This document shows positions 33,160 through 41,594 of a DNA stretch of 64,000 nt, in pieces. The notes below the pieces were generated by a model. It ran no database searches and had not been told where the DNA came from. It saw nothing but the letters and a program-made list of their open reading frames with translations. The DNA comes from Mesorhizobium_G sp049840935 (GTDB lineage Bacteria; Pseudomonadota; Alphaproteobacteria; Rhizobiales; Rhizobiaceae). The position numbers and the translations under genes were made by a program. The stretch lies in the NCBI GenBank assembly GCA_049840935.1, contig JASGJA010000028.1, forward strand, positions 29,497 through 93,496, given 5' to 3'. Positions within the stretch are counted from its first letter, which is position 1. Each line of letters starts with the position of its first letter.

Positions 33160-33696
33160 TCAATCCAGAGGCCATCTTACGGCAGTTGCGCAAAACCTTC
33201 GCCAAAGCCCTTGAGATCGACAGGGATGCCGATTTCCTTCTTCGGGCGTCTGGAACACGATAAAAGTAGCCGACTTGCCCGTCTTGAGCGTGTCCAGCAG
33301 CGGCTTCTCCAAGATCACCTCGGCATAGCAACCGTCCTGAAAGCAGCGCACGAAATAGGCGCGGCCAATATCCTTGCCGTCCACATTGAGCCCAAGACCG
33401 TTAGGCAGCAAGACGCCAAGCGGCGCAAGCACGCGCAGAATTTCGGCTTTATTATCCGCCGTGCGCAGCACGACGACTGAAAGACCGACTTCCGGGCGGT
33501 CTTCAGCGACGACATTCTGCATCATTGCGCACTGCTCGGCGGTAGCGCCTGCGGGCGTGTCGCACACGATTGACCATGAACCGTGCGTGGATTTGACGGT
33601 TCCCTTTGGCGGCTGTTGGGCCTGCGCGACCGCTGGCATGAGCAGGATAAGCGTCATGGCGGCCTGCGGCAGGAGTTTTAAAAGCCTGAATTTCAT
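33160..33696 (-). CDS. Invasion-associated locus B (IalB) family protein, C-terminus altered by a probable frameshift
   Basis: The protein has a signal peptide (LLKLLPQAAMTLILLMPAVA) and an IalB-type domain: STHGSWSIVCDTP, EQCAMMQNVV, LPNGLGLNVDGKDIGRAYFV and RCFQDGCYAEV with paired cysteines. IalB was named in Bartonella as an erythrocyte-invasion factor, but homologues occur in free-living relatives and are exported proteins of unclear role. After FIVFQTPEE the frame turns into unlike residues; one frame over it reads IGIPVDLKGFGEGFAQLP-stop (33177-33179), a normal family ending. One extra base near 33238-33243 explains this; the intact protein would have 172 residues. Confidence 0.85.
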   Translation of the reverse strand: MKFRLLKLLPQAAMTLILLMPAVAQAQQPPKGTVKSTHGSWSIVCDTPAGATAEQCAMMQNVVAEDRPEVGLSVVVLRTADNKAEILRVLAPLGVLLPNGLGLNVDGKDIGRAYFVRCFQDGCYAEVILEKPLLDTLKTGKSATFIVFQTPEEGNRHPCRSQGLWRRFCATAVRWPLD

Positions 33697-34037
33697 GACA
33701 GCTCCGTTGCCGAATCACTGCGAGCAGGTTGGTACGAGAGCCCAATAAAGGACGGATCACTGTCGTCAACCGCAGCGTGACAGGTAGTGATGATTTATAG
33801 TGAAATTTGCCGGAATTAGGGCTTTTTCATAGAGCTTTGCCAAACCACAGGCACCGTCCACAGGAGCGGGGCAGTCCACAGCGCGCAAAAATGCCGCACA
33901 GGGCGCGCGGCGTCTTTCTTGCGGATGGGATCGGAGTATGGTTTGAACCGCGTTAGAAGGTCGAGGATTCCGGCCGCGATGCTTTTTGCTTTTGCATTGC
34001 AGGGGAGACGACCTGGAGAATGGGAGACACGTTCACG
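33697..34037. promoter_or_regulatory. Divergent promoter region of ialB and the cox operon
   Basis: 341 bases between the ialB-like start and coxB. I see no repeat, RNA or gene of normal length. It includes a 20-codon ORF (33979-34041, MLFAFALQGRRPG...) whose TGA overlaps the coxB ATG as ATGA; it could be a leader peptide or chance. Promoter elements for both genes must lie here, but no confident -35/-10 pair can be named. Confidence 0.5.
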
Positions 34038-34901
34038 ATGAGAAGGTTTCTGGCGGGCCTGATGGCCAGCGGTGCATTGCTCTTCGCTGGCCTTGCACAT
34101 GCGGATCAGCCACATCCTTGGCAGATGCGGATGCAGGAACCGGCAACGGGCATCATGCGGCAGATCGAGTGGTTTGAGGCCTACACACTGTGGTTTATCA
34201 TACCGATCACGCTGCTTGTGCTGGCTCTGTTGGCCTATTGCATCATGAAGTTCCGCGCCAGCGTGAACCCAAACCCCTCGCGCACGAGCCATAACACGCT
34301 CATCGAGGTCATCTGGACCATCGGGCCGGTCATCATTCTACTCTTTATTGCAGTGCCGTCGTTCCAGTTGCTGACGGCGCAATACACACCGGAAGAAGAG
34401 CCTGCCTTGACGATCAAGGCCACAGGCAACCAGTGGAATTGGGACTACGAATATCAAATCGAAGACCCGCTCTCGTTCAACTCGGCGCTGCTTCAGGAAG
34501 GTTATCGCGAGGCCGCTGGCAAGTCGGACAAGGCACGTTATCCGCGCCTTCTTGCTGTCGATAATGAAGTCGTCGTTCCGGTGAACGTTACGACCCGCGT
34601 TCTGGTCACTGCGGCAGACGTTATTCACGCGTTTGCAATGCCTGCATTCGGTGTAAAAACCGACGCTGTTCCGGGCCGCATCAACGAAATCTGGTTCAAG
34701 CCGGAGAAGGAAGGCCTGTATTACGGCCAGTGCTCCGAACTGTGCGGCAAGGATCACGCTTTCATGCCGATCGCGATCCGCGTGGTCAGCCAACAACAAT
34801 ATGACACATGGCTGGTAGCGGCCAAAACCGATCTGGGCGGCGCGAACAAGGCGCTGATGGCAGCGGTTGATGGCGCTAACAAGCTGGCTTCGGCCCAATA
34901 A
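34038..34901 (+). CDS. coxB: Cytochrome c oxidase subunit II
   Basis: CoxB accepts electrons from cytochrome c through its binuclear CuA centre. The protein has a signal peptide (MRRFLAGLMASGALLFAGLA), two transmembrane helices at about residues 45-70 and 85-110, and a periplasmic cupredoxin domain. CuA ligands are present: VIHAFAMPAFG (His) and YYGQCSELCGKDHAFMP (C-x3-C-x3-H-x2-M). QWNWDYEY is the aromatic electron-entry patch. The ATG at 34038 gives a clean signal peptide; an ATG six codons earlier (34020) is the alternative. It heads the cox operon. Confidence 0.97.
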   Translation: MRRFLAGLMASGALLFAGLAHADQPHPWQMRMQEPATGIMRQIEWFEAYTLWFIIPITLLVLALLAYCIMKFRASVNPNPSRTSHNTLIEVIWTIGPVIILLFIAVPSFQLLTAQYTPEEEPALTIKATGNQWNWDYEYQIEDPLSFNSALLQEGYREAAGKSDKARYPRLLAVDNEVVVPVNVTTRVLVTAADVIHAFAMPAFGVKTDAVPGRINEIWFKPEKEGLYYGQCSELCGKDHAFMPIAIRVVSQQQYDTWLVAAKTDLGGANKALMAAVDGANKLASAQ

Positions 34902-34937
34902 CGGCTGTGGCAGAAAGAATAAGGTAAGGAGCGGAAC

Positions 34938-36590
34938 ATGGCAGGCGCTGCAGCAGCTCATGACCATCATGATGATCACAAGCCCAAGGGCTGGGTCCGC
35001 TGGGTCTATTCGACCAACCATAAAGATATCGGTACGCTGTACCTGATCTTCGCCATCATAGCAGGCTGCATCGGCGGCTTCCTTTCGGTGATGATGCGCT
35101 GGGAGCTGGCTGAGCCGGGTATCCAGATTTTCACCGGTCTCGCCCAGATGGTTTACGGGCTTGAAGGTGACGCTGCCATCGATGGCGGCAAGCAGATGTT
35201 CAATGTATTCACCACCGCCCACGCGCTGGTCATGATCTTCTTCATGGTCATGCCTGCGCTTATCGGCGGCTTCGCCAACTGGATGGTGCCAATCATGATT
35301 GGTGCGCCGGATATGGCGTTCCCGCGCATGAACAACATTTCGTTCTGGCTCCTGCCGCCAGCGCTCGGTCTCCTGCTGCTTTCGATCTTCATGCCGGGAC
35401 CAACTGGTGGTTACGGCGTCGGTGGTGGCTGGACGATGTATCCGCCGCTTTCTACGCAGTCGCCCGGACCTGCTGTGGACCTTGCGATTTTGTCGCTGCA
35501 CATTGCCGGTGCTTCGTCGATCCTCGGTGCAATTAACTTCATCACCACCATCTTCAACATGCGCGCGCCGGGCATGACCCTGCACAAGATGCCGCTGTTC
35601 GCATGGTCGGTGCTGATCACCGCGTTCCTGCTGTTGCTGTCGCTTCCGGTTCTGGCCGGTGGCATCACCATGCTCCTGACCGACCGTAATTTCGGCACGA
35701 CGTTCTTCCAGCCGGATGGCGGCGGCGACCCGATCCTGTTCCAGCACCTGTTCTGGTTCTTCGGTCATCCGGAAGTGTACATTCTGATCCTGCCGGGCTT
35801 CGGCATCATCAGCCACATCGTTTCCACCTTCTCGCGGAAGCCGGTGTTCGGTTATCTCGGCATGGCTTATGCGATGGTGGCCATCGGTGCTGTCGGCTTC
35901 ATCGTGTGGGCACACCACATGTACACCACCGGCCTGACGCTCGACACGCAGCGCTATTTCGTGTTCGCCACGATGGTTATTGCGGTTCCGACAGGCGTGA
36001 AGATCTTCTCATGGATTGCCACGATGTGGGGCGGCTCGATTTCGATGCGTACGCCCATGCTTTGGGCAATCGGGTTCATTTTCCTCTTCACGGTTGGTGG
36101 TGTCACGGGCGTTCAGCTTGCCAATGCAGGTCTGGATCGCTCTCTGCATGACACCTATTACGTCGTGGCGCACTTCCACTACGTGCTGTCGCTCGGTGCG
36201 GTGTTCGCGATCTTCGCTGGCTGGTACTACTGGTTCCCGAAGATGACCGGTTACATGTATTCGCCGGTTATTGCGCGCACGCATTTCTGGGTAACGTTCG
36301 TTGGCGTGAACCTGATTTTCTTCCCGCAGCACTTCCTTGGTCTGGCCGGCATGCCGCGCCGCTACATCGACTATCCGGACGCGTTCGCTGGCTGGAATTC
36401 GGTTTCGTCCTACGGTTCGTACATCTCCTTCATCGGCGTGTTCATCTTCCTTTATGGCATCTTTGATGCCTTCTCGAAGAAGCGTGTTGCAGGTGCGAAT
36501 CCGTGGGGTGAAGGCGCTACGACACTAGAGTGGCAGCTTCCATCGCCGCCGCCCTACCATCAGTGGGAACAGTTGCCCCGCATTAAATAA
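34938..36590 (+). CDS. coxA: Cytochrome c oxidase subunit I
   Basis: CoxA is the catalytic subunit of aa3 oxidase, reducing oxygen and pumping protons. The 550-residue protein has twelve transmembrane helices and the diagnostic motifs WFFGHPEVYILILPGFGIIS (CuB His and cross-linked Tyr), WAHHMYTTG (two CuB His) and TYYVVAHFHYVLSLG (heme a and a3 ligands). FANWMVPIMIGAPDMAFPRMN carries the D-channel Asn region. SD GGAG precedes the ATG. It starts 36 bases after coxB; a hairpin separates it from ctaB. Confidence 0.98.
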   Translation: MAGAAAAHDHHDDHKPKGWVRWVYSTNHKDIGTLYLIFAIIAGCIGGFLSVMMRWELAEPGIQIFTGLAQMVYGLEGDAAIDGGKQMFNVFTTAHALVMIFFMVMPALIGGFANWMVPIMIGAPDMAFPRMNNISFWLLPPALGLLLLSIFMPGPTGGYGVGGGWTMYPPLSTQSPGPAVDLAILSLHIAGASSILGAINFITTIFNMRAPGMTLHKMPLFAWSVLITAFLLLLSLPVLAGGITMLLTDRNFGTTFFQPDGGGDPILFQHLFWFFGHPEVYILILPGFGIISHIVSTFSRKPVFGYLGMAYAMVAIGAVGFIVWAHHMYTTGLTLDTQRYFVFATMVIAVPTGVKIFSWIATMWGGSISMRTPMLWAIGFIFLFTVGGVTGVQLANAGLDRSLHDTYYVVAHFHYVLSLGAVFAIFAGWYYWFPKMTGYMYSPVIARTHFWVTFVGVNLIFFPQHFLGLAGMPRRYIDYPDAFAGWNSVSSYGSYISFIGVFIFLYGIFDAFSKKRVAGANPWGEGATTLEWQLPSPPPYHQWEQLPRIK

Positions 36591-36605
36591 GCGGGAACTG
36601 CAGAT

Positions 36606-36631
36606 GAAGCCGCCGGTAAAACGGCGGCTTC
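36606..36631 (+). terminator. Hairpin between coxA and ctaB
   Basis: GAAGCCGCCG (36606-36615) pairs perfectly with CGGCGGCTTC (36622-36631) around GTAAAA. There is no T run after it, so it is more likely an attenuator or an mRNA-stabilising stem that sets coxBA expression above the assembly genes downstream than a full terminator. Confidence 0.55.
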
Positions 36632-36657
36632 TGCCAAACGGAGCGGTTTGAGTACGC

Positions 36658-37602
36658 ATGGCATTGCTTGAAAAGGACAGTTACGAGGCATCGGGCTTCC
36701 AGCTTTCGGAAGCGACGGCTTCGGACTATCTCGCGCTTTTGAAGCCGCGAGTGATGTCGCTCGTCGTCTTCACGGCATTTGTAGGCATGCTTGCCGCGCC
36801 CGTTCCGCTCAATCCAATGACCGCGATTACCGCAATCATATCCATCGCGATCGGGGCAGGGGCCTCTGGCGCGTTGAACATGTGGTACGACGCCGACATC
36901 GACGCCATAATGACCCGCACCAGCACGCGGCCAATCCCTGCTGGCAAGGTTCAGCCGGGTGAAGCTCTGGCCTTCGGGTTGGTATTGTCGGCGCTTTCCG
37001 TGCTCACGCTTGGGGTATTCGTCAACTGGATTGCTGGCGGGTTGCTGGCTTTCACGATCTTCTTCTATGCCGTTATCTATACGATGTGGCTGAAGCGCTG
37101 GACGCCGCAGAATATCGTGATCGGCGGCGCGGCCGGCTCATTTCCGCCCATGATCGGTTGGGCTGCGGCCACGGGCAACATCAGCCTTGAAAGCGTAATC
37201 CTGTTTCTCATCATCTTTCTTTGGACGCCGCCGCATTTCTGGGCGCTGGCTTTGTTCAAGTCGGGCGACTATGAGCGTGCCGGCATACCAATGATGCCAA
37301 ACGTTGCGGGCGAAGAATTTACCCGCAAGCAAATCTTCGTCTATGCGCTGCTGGTCGTGATTGTCGGGGTGCTGCCCTGGTATTTCGGATTTGCAAGCGC
37401 GGCTTACGGCTTGGTCGCCGTGTTCCTCGGTGCAGGCTTCGTCTGGTATTCTTTGCAGGTTCTGCGCATGTCCCCTGACGACCGCACGATGAAACCGGCC
37501 AAGGCGCTGTTTGGGTACTCCCTGCTTTACTTGTTTGGGGTGTTTGCAGCCTATCTTGCAGATAGCATCGTTGAACGCGCCCTGGCGGCAGTTGGAGCGT
37601 AA
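36658..37602 (+). CDS. ctaB: Protoheme IX farnesyltransferase (heme O synthase)
   Basis: CtaB attaches a farnesyl group to heme B, giving heme O, the precursor of heme A for the oxidase. The 314-residue membrane protein of the UbiA superfamily shows the two acidic motifs NMWYDADIDAIMTRTSTRPI and the WTPPHFWALALF block before the second site (DYERAGIPMMPNVAG). About nine hydrophobic helices are visible. Its stop TAA overlaps the ATG of the small coxF gene (TAATG), so translation is coupled. Confidence 0.97.
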   Translation: MALLEKDSYEASGFQLSEATASDYLALLKPRVMSLVVFTAFVGMLAAPVPLNPMTAITAIISIAIGAGASGALNMWYDADIDAIMTRTSTRPIPAGKVQPGEALAFGLVLSALSVLTLGVFVNWIAGGLLAFTIFFYAVIYTMWLKRWTPQNIVIGGAAGSFPPMIGWAAATGNISLESVILFLIIFLWTPPHFWALALFKSGDYERAGIPMMPNVAGEEFTRKQIFVYALLVVIVGVLPWYFGFASAAYGLVAVFLGAGFVWYSLQVLRMSPDDRTMKPAKALFGYSLLYLFGVFAAYLADSIVERALAAVGA

Positions 37603-37766
37603 TGGCAATGGATAAACTCGAAACCATCAAGCCAACAGAAGCGCAGCTCAAAGCACGCCGTAACCGCAACATCGCTATTGGCGTTGCGCTGGCGCTTTTC
37701 GTGGTCCTCGTCTATGTCGCATCCATCGTGCGACTTGGCCCGGCGATCCTGAACCGGCCAATGTGA
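37602..37766 (+). CDS. coxF: CoxF-like small membrane protein
   Basis: A 54-residue protein, MAMDKLETIKPTEAQLKARR followed by one hydrophobic helix (about residues 24-43) and a short tail ending GPAILNRPM. A charged N-terminus rich in Lys and Arg plus a single helix between ctaB and ctaG is the typical position and layout of CoxF, a small protein of alphaproteobacterial cox operons with unknown function, possibly in oxidase assembly. The start ATG at 37602 overlaps the ctaB stop; a second ATG at 37608 is possible. The stop is eight bases before ctaG. Confidence 0.8.
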   Translation: MAMDKLETIKPTEAQLKARRNRNIAIGVALALFVVLVYVASIVRLGPAILNRPM

Positions 37767-37774
37767 GATCGACA

Positions 37775-38383
37775 ATGGCCGAAGCTCCCCAGATCAACCA
37801 GCAAAGCCAGCGCAGAATGCGGACCACCGCGTTCATTTGCGGCGCGGTTTTCTTCGGGATGATCGGGCTCGCCTATGCGTCCGTGCCGCTTTACGCGATG
37901 TTCTGCCAGATCACCGGTTACGGCGGAACGACACAGCGCGTCGATCAATATTCGGACCGCGTCCTGGATCGCCAGATCACTGTCCGCTTCGATGCCAACA
38001 AGATAGGCGGCTTGCCGTGGAATTTCGAACCGGCACAGCGCTCAGTCACCATGCGGATCGGTGAGACCGTGAAGGTCGAATATAAGGCGAACAACTGGTC
38101 GAAGCATACGGCCAGTGGCCGCGCGACCTTCAATGTCACGCCTGAACTCGCCGGTGCATATTTCAACAAGGTCGAGTGCTTCTGCTTCACGGATACGACG
38201 CTGAAGCCGGGCGAATCTATCGATATGCCTGTTGTATTCTATGTGGATCCGGCCATTGTGGATGTGCCGGAACTCAAGGACATTCGCACTATTACTCTTT
38301 CATATACATTCTTCCCCATTGACGCGAAGCCGTTGGCTGCTGCACCCAGTGCGGAAGAGGAATCGACGAAGCTCGGGGGTTGA
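37775..38383 (+). CDS. ctaG: Cytochrome c oxidase assembly protein CtaG (Cox11)
   Basis: CtaG/Cox11 delivers copper to the CuB site of subunit I. The 202-residue protein has one N-terminal transmembrane helix (AFICGAVFFGMIGLAYASVP, residues 22-41) with the conserved YAMFCQITGYGG right after it, and a periplasmic immunoglobulin-like domain with the copper motif KVECFCFTDTTL (CFC). The ATG at 37775 is chosen over a GTG four codons earlier that would overlap the preceding stop codon. coxC starts one base after its stop. Confidence 0.96.
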   Translation: MAEAPQINQQSQRRMRTTAFICGAVFFGMIGLAYASVPLYAMFCQITGYGGTTQRVDQYSDRVLDRQITVRFDANKIGGLPWNFEPAQRSVTMRIGETVKVEYKANNWSKHTASGRATFNVTPELAGAYFNKVECFCFTDTTLKPGESIDMPVVFYVDPAIVDVPELKDIRTITLSYTFFPIDAKPLAAAPSAEEESTKLGG

Positions 38384-38384
38384 A

Positions 38385-39268
38385 ATGGCTGAAGCGCACG
38401 CCAAACATCACGACTATCACATTATCGACCCCAGCCCGTGGCCCGCGCTGGCCTCGCTTGGCGCGCTCATCATGGCGCTCGGCGGCGTTATGTGGATGCA
38501 GTATCTGCGTGGCGGAAACGTTCCGATTTTCGGATACAACGTAGCTAACCCGTGGTTTTTCTTCATCGGTCTGCTGATCGTTCTTTACACCATGTTTGCA
38601 TGGTGGTCGGACACGATCAAGGAAGGCAAGGAAGGCCACCACACGCGCGGTCGTCTCGCTGCATTTGCGTTACGGCATGATCATGTTCATCGCTTCCGAG
38701 GTGATGTTCTTCGTCGCGTGGTTCTGGGCTTTCTTCGACGCCAGCCTGTTTCCGGGCGAGGCTGTTCAGTATGCTCGCACCACCTTCACCGGCGGTGTAT
38801 GGCCTCCCAAGGGCATCGAGGTTCTCGATCCTTTCCATCTGCCGCTCTACAACACGGTGATCCTGCTGCTGTCCGGAACGACCGTTACATGGGCGCATCA
38901 TGCGCTGCTTGAGAACGACCGCAAGGGCTTGGTCTGGGGCCTGGCGCTAACCATCGGTCTTGGCGTTCTGTTCAGCTTCGTCCAGGCTTATGAATACATT
39001 CACGCACCATTCGGCTTTAAAGACTTCGATCTATGGCGCGACCTTCTTCATGGCGACAGGCTTCCACGGGTTCCACGTTATCGTCGGTACGATCTTCCTG
39101 CTGGTGTGCCTCATTCGCGCGATGAAGGGTGATTTCACGCCCAAGCAGCATTTCGGTTTCGAAGCTGCCGCTTGGTACTGGCACTTCGTTGACGTCGTCT
39201 GGCTGTTCCTCTTCGCGTCGATCTATGTTTGGGCGTCGCACGGCGCAGTCATCGCGCACGGGCATTGA
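38385..39268 (+). pseudogene. coxC: Cytochrome c oxidase subunit III, interrupted by two frameshifts
   Basis: Subunit III stabilises the oxidase core. The gene is complete in content but lies in three frames: MAEAHAKHHDYHIIDPSPWP to KEGHHTR; then VVSLHLRYGMIMFIASEVMF to the HAPFGFKD region; then SIYGATFFMATGFHGFHVIV to the end (HGAVIAHGH). Each junction is explained by one extra base, near 38649-38650 and near 39025. With both removed, 293 residues and seven transmembrane helices result, the normal size. All family motifs are intact on both sides of each break, and the rest of the operon is intact, so a sequence error is more likely than loss of subunit III. Confidence 0.9.
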
Positions 39269-39345
39269 TCGAACTGCAAACTTATTTTGGGCGGCTGCCT
39301 TGCGCGGCCGCCCATTGCATTTCTAAGCTCGCTCCTGAGATTTTC

Positions 39346-39756
39346 TTGATCGGGATTCGATTATCGAGCACACATGAAGATAAGGCCCACTGGCCGCCGG
39401 TTGAGCCAATCAACGCAGGGCTGAAAGGCCGCTGTCCGCGCTGCGGCGAGGGGCATCTGTTTTCCGGTCTGCTGTCGGTCAAACCACGCTGCGGCGTCTG
39501 CGGGCTGGATTATTCCTTCGCTGATGCGGGCGATGGTCCGGCAGTTTTCGTTATTCTCATCATTGGTTTCCTGGTTGTCGGTTCTGCGCTCTGGCTGGAA
39601 ACCTCTTACGGTCCGCCGCTCTGGGTGCACTTCCTGCTTTGGATACCGCTAACGTTGGTGCTCAGCCTCACGGCGTTGCGGCTCATCAAGGGCGTGCTCA
39701 TTACGCTGCAATATGCCAACAAGGCGTCCGAGGGTCGTATCGACCAAGACAAATGA
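39346..39756 (+). CDS. DUF983 family protein
   Basis: The protein has a rubredoxin-like zinc site (CPRCGEGHLF and CGVCGLDYSF), the DADAGDGPAVF-type block (FADAGDGPAVFVILIIG) and two transmembrane helices. DUF983 proteins are regular members of cox operons and are thought to help oxidase assembly. The start is uncertain: the open frame has only a TTG (39346). An ATG at 39374 lies in another frame and would read MK-D-KAHWPPVEP, a normal beginning, if one G were missing after AAG near 39379. The stop overlaps the SURF1 start (ATGA). Confidence 0.85.
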   Translation: MIGIRLSSTHEDKAHWPPVEPINAGLKGRCPRCGEGHLFSGLLSVKPRCGVCGLDYSFADAGDGPAVFVILIIGFLVVGSALWLETSYGPPLWVHFLLWIPLTLVLSLTALRLIKGVLITLQYANKASEGRIDQDK

Positions 39757-40508
39757 CCGAAATCGCTAACTCGACCGCGAAGCGAGCGCCGCGCAAGCTG
39801 CCGGTGCTGCTCGCCAGCGCCATTGCATTCGCCATTCTTGTCGGCCTTGGTACGTGGCAGGTGCAGCGCCTTCACTGGAAAGAGGCGCTAATTGCAAGCA
39901 TCGAGAGCCGCATCACATCTGCGCCGAAGCCGCTGCAGGAAATCGAAAAGCAGCTCGCGGAAACTGGCGACGTCGATTATCAGCCGATCATCGTCAAGGG
40001 CACGTTTGAACATTCGGGCGAGCGCCATTTCTTCACCACATGGGATGGCGATAGCGGCTTCAACGTTTACACGCCGCTGCGGCTGGAAGAAGGACGTTAT
40101 ATTTTCGTCAATCGCGGCTTTGTTCCCTACGATATGAAAGACCCTGCCAAGCGCGCGCAAGGTCAGGTCGCCGGGCCCGTCGAGATCACGGGTCTTGCCC
40201 GCAACCGCCTTCATGCCAAGCCCGGAACTTTCGTTCCCGAAAATGATGTGGCGAAGAACATTTTTTATTGGAAAGATCTGGACGCGATGGCAGCCAGTTC
40301 CGGCTTGCCCGCGAGCGCCAACGTCCTGCAATTTTTCGTCGATGCTGATGCCGTGCCGAATCCCGGCGGCTGGCCCCATGGCGGTGTTACGATCATCGAC
40401 CTGCCGAACAGCCACCTGCAATACGCGCTAACATGGTATGGCTTGGCTGCGGCTCTCGCGGGAGTTGTTGGGGTGTGGCTCTATCGCCAACGCGCCGCGC
40501 GCACTTGA
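39753..40508 (+). CDS. SURF1 family oxidase assembly protein
   Basis: SURF1/Shy1 proteins help insert heme A into oxidase subunit I. The 251-residue protein has the expected two transmembrane helices at the ends (LLASAIAFAILVGLGTWQVQ near residues 17-36 and TWYGLAAALAGVVGVWLYRQ near the C-terminus) with a periplasmic domain between. GTWQVQRLHWK and YIFVNRGFVP are family motifs, and ALTWYGLA is the late signature. The ATG overlaps the DUF983 stop by four bases, so it is the last coupled gene of the cox operon before ispH. Confidence 0.95.
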   Translation: MTEIANSTAKRAPRKLPVLLASAIAFAILVGLGTWQVQRLHWKEALIASIESRITSAPKPLQEIEKQLAETGDVDYQPIIVKGTFEHSGERHFFTTWDGDSGFNVYTPLRLEEGRYIFVNRGFVPYDMKDPAKRAQGQVAGPVEITGLARNRLHAKPGTFVPENDVAKNIFYWKDLDAMAASSGLPASANVLQFFVDADAVPNPGGWPHGGVTIIDLPNSHLQYALTWYGLAAALAGVVGVWLYRQRAART

Positions 40509-40529
40509 CAGGCAGGGTATATCGCCCCC

Positions 40530-41561
40530 ATGTCCCGCCAGACCATGACAGATGCCATGCAGACCCAAACCCGAAATCCACTGACGATCCGCCTTTGCGG
40601 GCCGCGCGGCTTTTGCGCGGGCGTGGATCGTGCAATCCAGATCGTTGTTCTCGCGCTGAAGAAATATGGCGCGCCGGTCTATGTCCGTCACGAGATCGTG
40701 CACAATCGCTATGTGGTTGAAGGGCTGCAAAATCTTGGTGCGGTTTTCATCGAAGAGCTTCATGAAATCCCGCCGGAACATCGCGACGCGCCGGTCGTGT
40801 TTTCTGCCCATGGCGTGCCGAAATCCGTCCCGGCAGATGCGCAAGCGCGCAATCTTTTCTATCTCGACGCGACCTGTCCGCTTGTTTCCAAGGTCCACAA
40901 ACAGGCGCTTCGCCATCAGCGGCTCGGTCGACACGTTCTGCTCATCGGTCATGCCGGGCACCCGGAGGTCATTGGCACGATGGGCCAGCTTGCAGAAAGC
41001 TCCGTGACCTTGATCGAGACGCTTGAAGATGTCCGCGAATTTCAGCCGCAAGACCCCGCCGCGCTGGGCTTCGTTTCCCAAACCACGCTGTCGGTCGAGG
41101 ACACTGCGCATCTGTTAGAGGCGTTGGAAAAGCGTTTCCCGTTGCTTCATGCGCCTGCCGCTGAGTCCATTTGTTATGCCACGACAAACCGGCAGGAAGC
41201 AGTCAAGGTTGCCGCACCGGGAACGGATTTGTTCCTTATCGTCGGTGCACCCAATTCATCCAATTCGCGACGGCTGGTTGAAGTCGCTGAGCGTGCTGGC
41301 GCGCGGCTGTCTTTATTGGTCCAGCGCGCGGCCGATATTCCGTGGAATGAAATCGGCGATATTTCAGTGCTCGGCCTTTCTGCGGGCGCTTCGGCACCGG
41401 AAATTCTGGTGGATGAGATCATTGCCGGGTTTCGCCAGCGCTTTGATGTGCGGCTGGAGCTTGCCATAACGGCGGAGGAAACCGAGGATTTTCCGGTCAT
41501 GCGTGTGTTGCGTGATGTTGAACTCACGGCTCAGGACATGGCATTCGTCAATGGCGCGTAA
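40530..41561 (+). CDS. ispH: 4-hydroxy-3-methylbut-2-enyl diphosphate reductase
   Basis: IspH makes IPP and DMAPP in the last step of the MEP pathway with a 4Fe-4S cluster. The three cluster cysteines are in CGPRGFCAGVDRAI, DATCPLVSKVHK and ESICYATTNRQ; the substrate histidines in FSAHGVPKS and LIGHAGHPEVIGT. 343 residues include about ten extra at the N-terminus; ATGs at 40545 or 40557 are possible starts. It follows SURF1 by 21 bases and precedes thrB by 33, so it may be expressed from the same or a nearby promoter. Confidence 0.97.
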   Translation: MSRQTMTDAMQTQTRNPLTIRLCGPRGFCAGVDRAIQIVVLALKKYGAPVYVRHEIVHNRYVVEGLQNLGAVFIEELHEIPPEHRDAPVVFSAHGVPKSVPADAQARNLFYLDATCPLVSKVHKQALRHQRLGRHVLLIGHAGHPEVIGTMGQLAESSVTLIETLEDVREFQPQDPAALGFVSQTTLSVEDTAHLLEALEKRFPLLHAPAAESICYATTNRQEAVKVAAPGTDLFLIVGAPNSSNSRRLVEVAERAGARLSLLVQRAADIPWNEIGDISVLGLSAGASAPEILVDEIIAGFRQRFDVRLELAITAEETEDFPVMRVLRDVELTAQDMAFVNGA

Positions 41562-41594
41562 TTCCGCTCGCTTCGTTCACCGGACAATGAACTG

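Noticed and set aside
38640..39030. Programmed ribosomal frameshifting in coxC
   Set aside because: Both sites lack a slippery heptamer and a downstream structure, coxC is not known to use frameshifting, and similar indels occur in many unrelated genes of the window.
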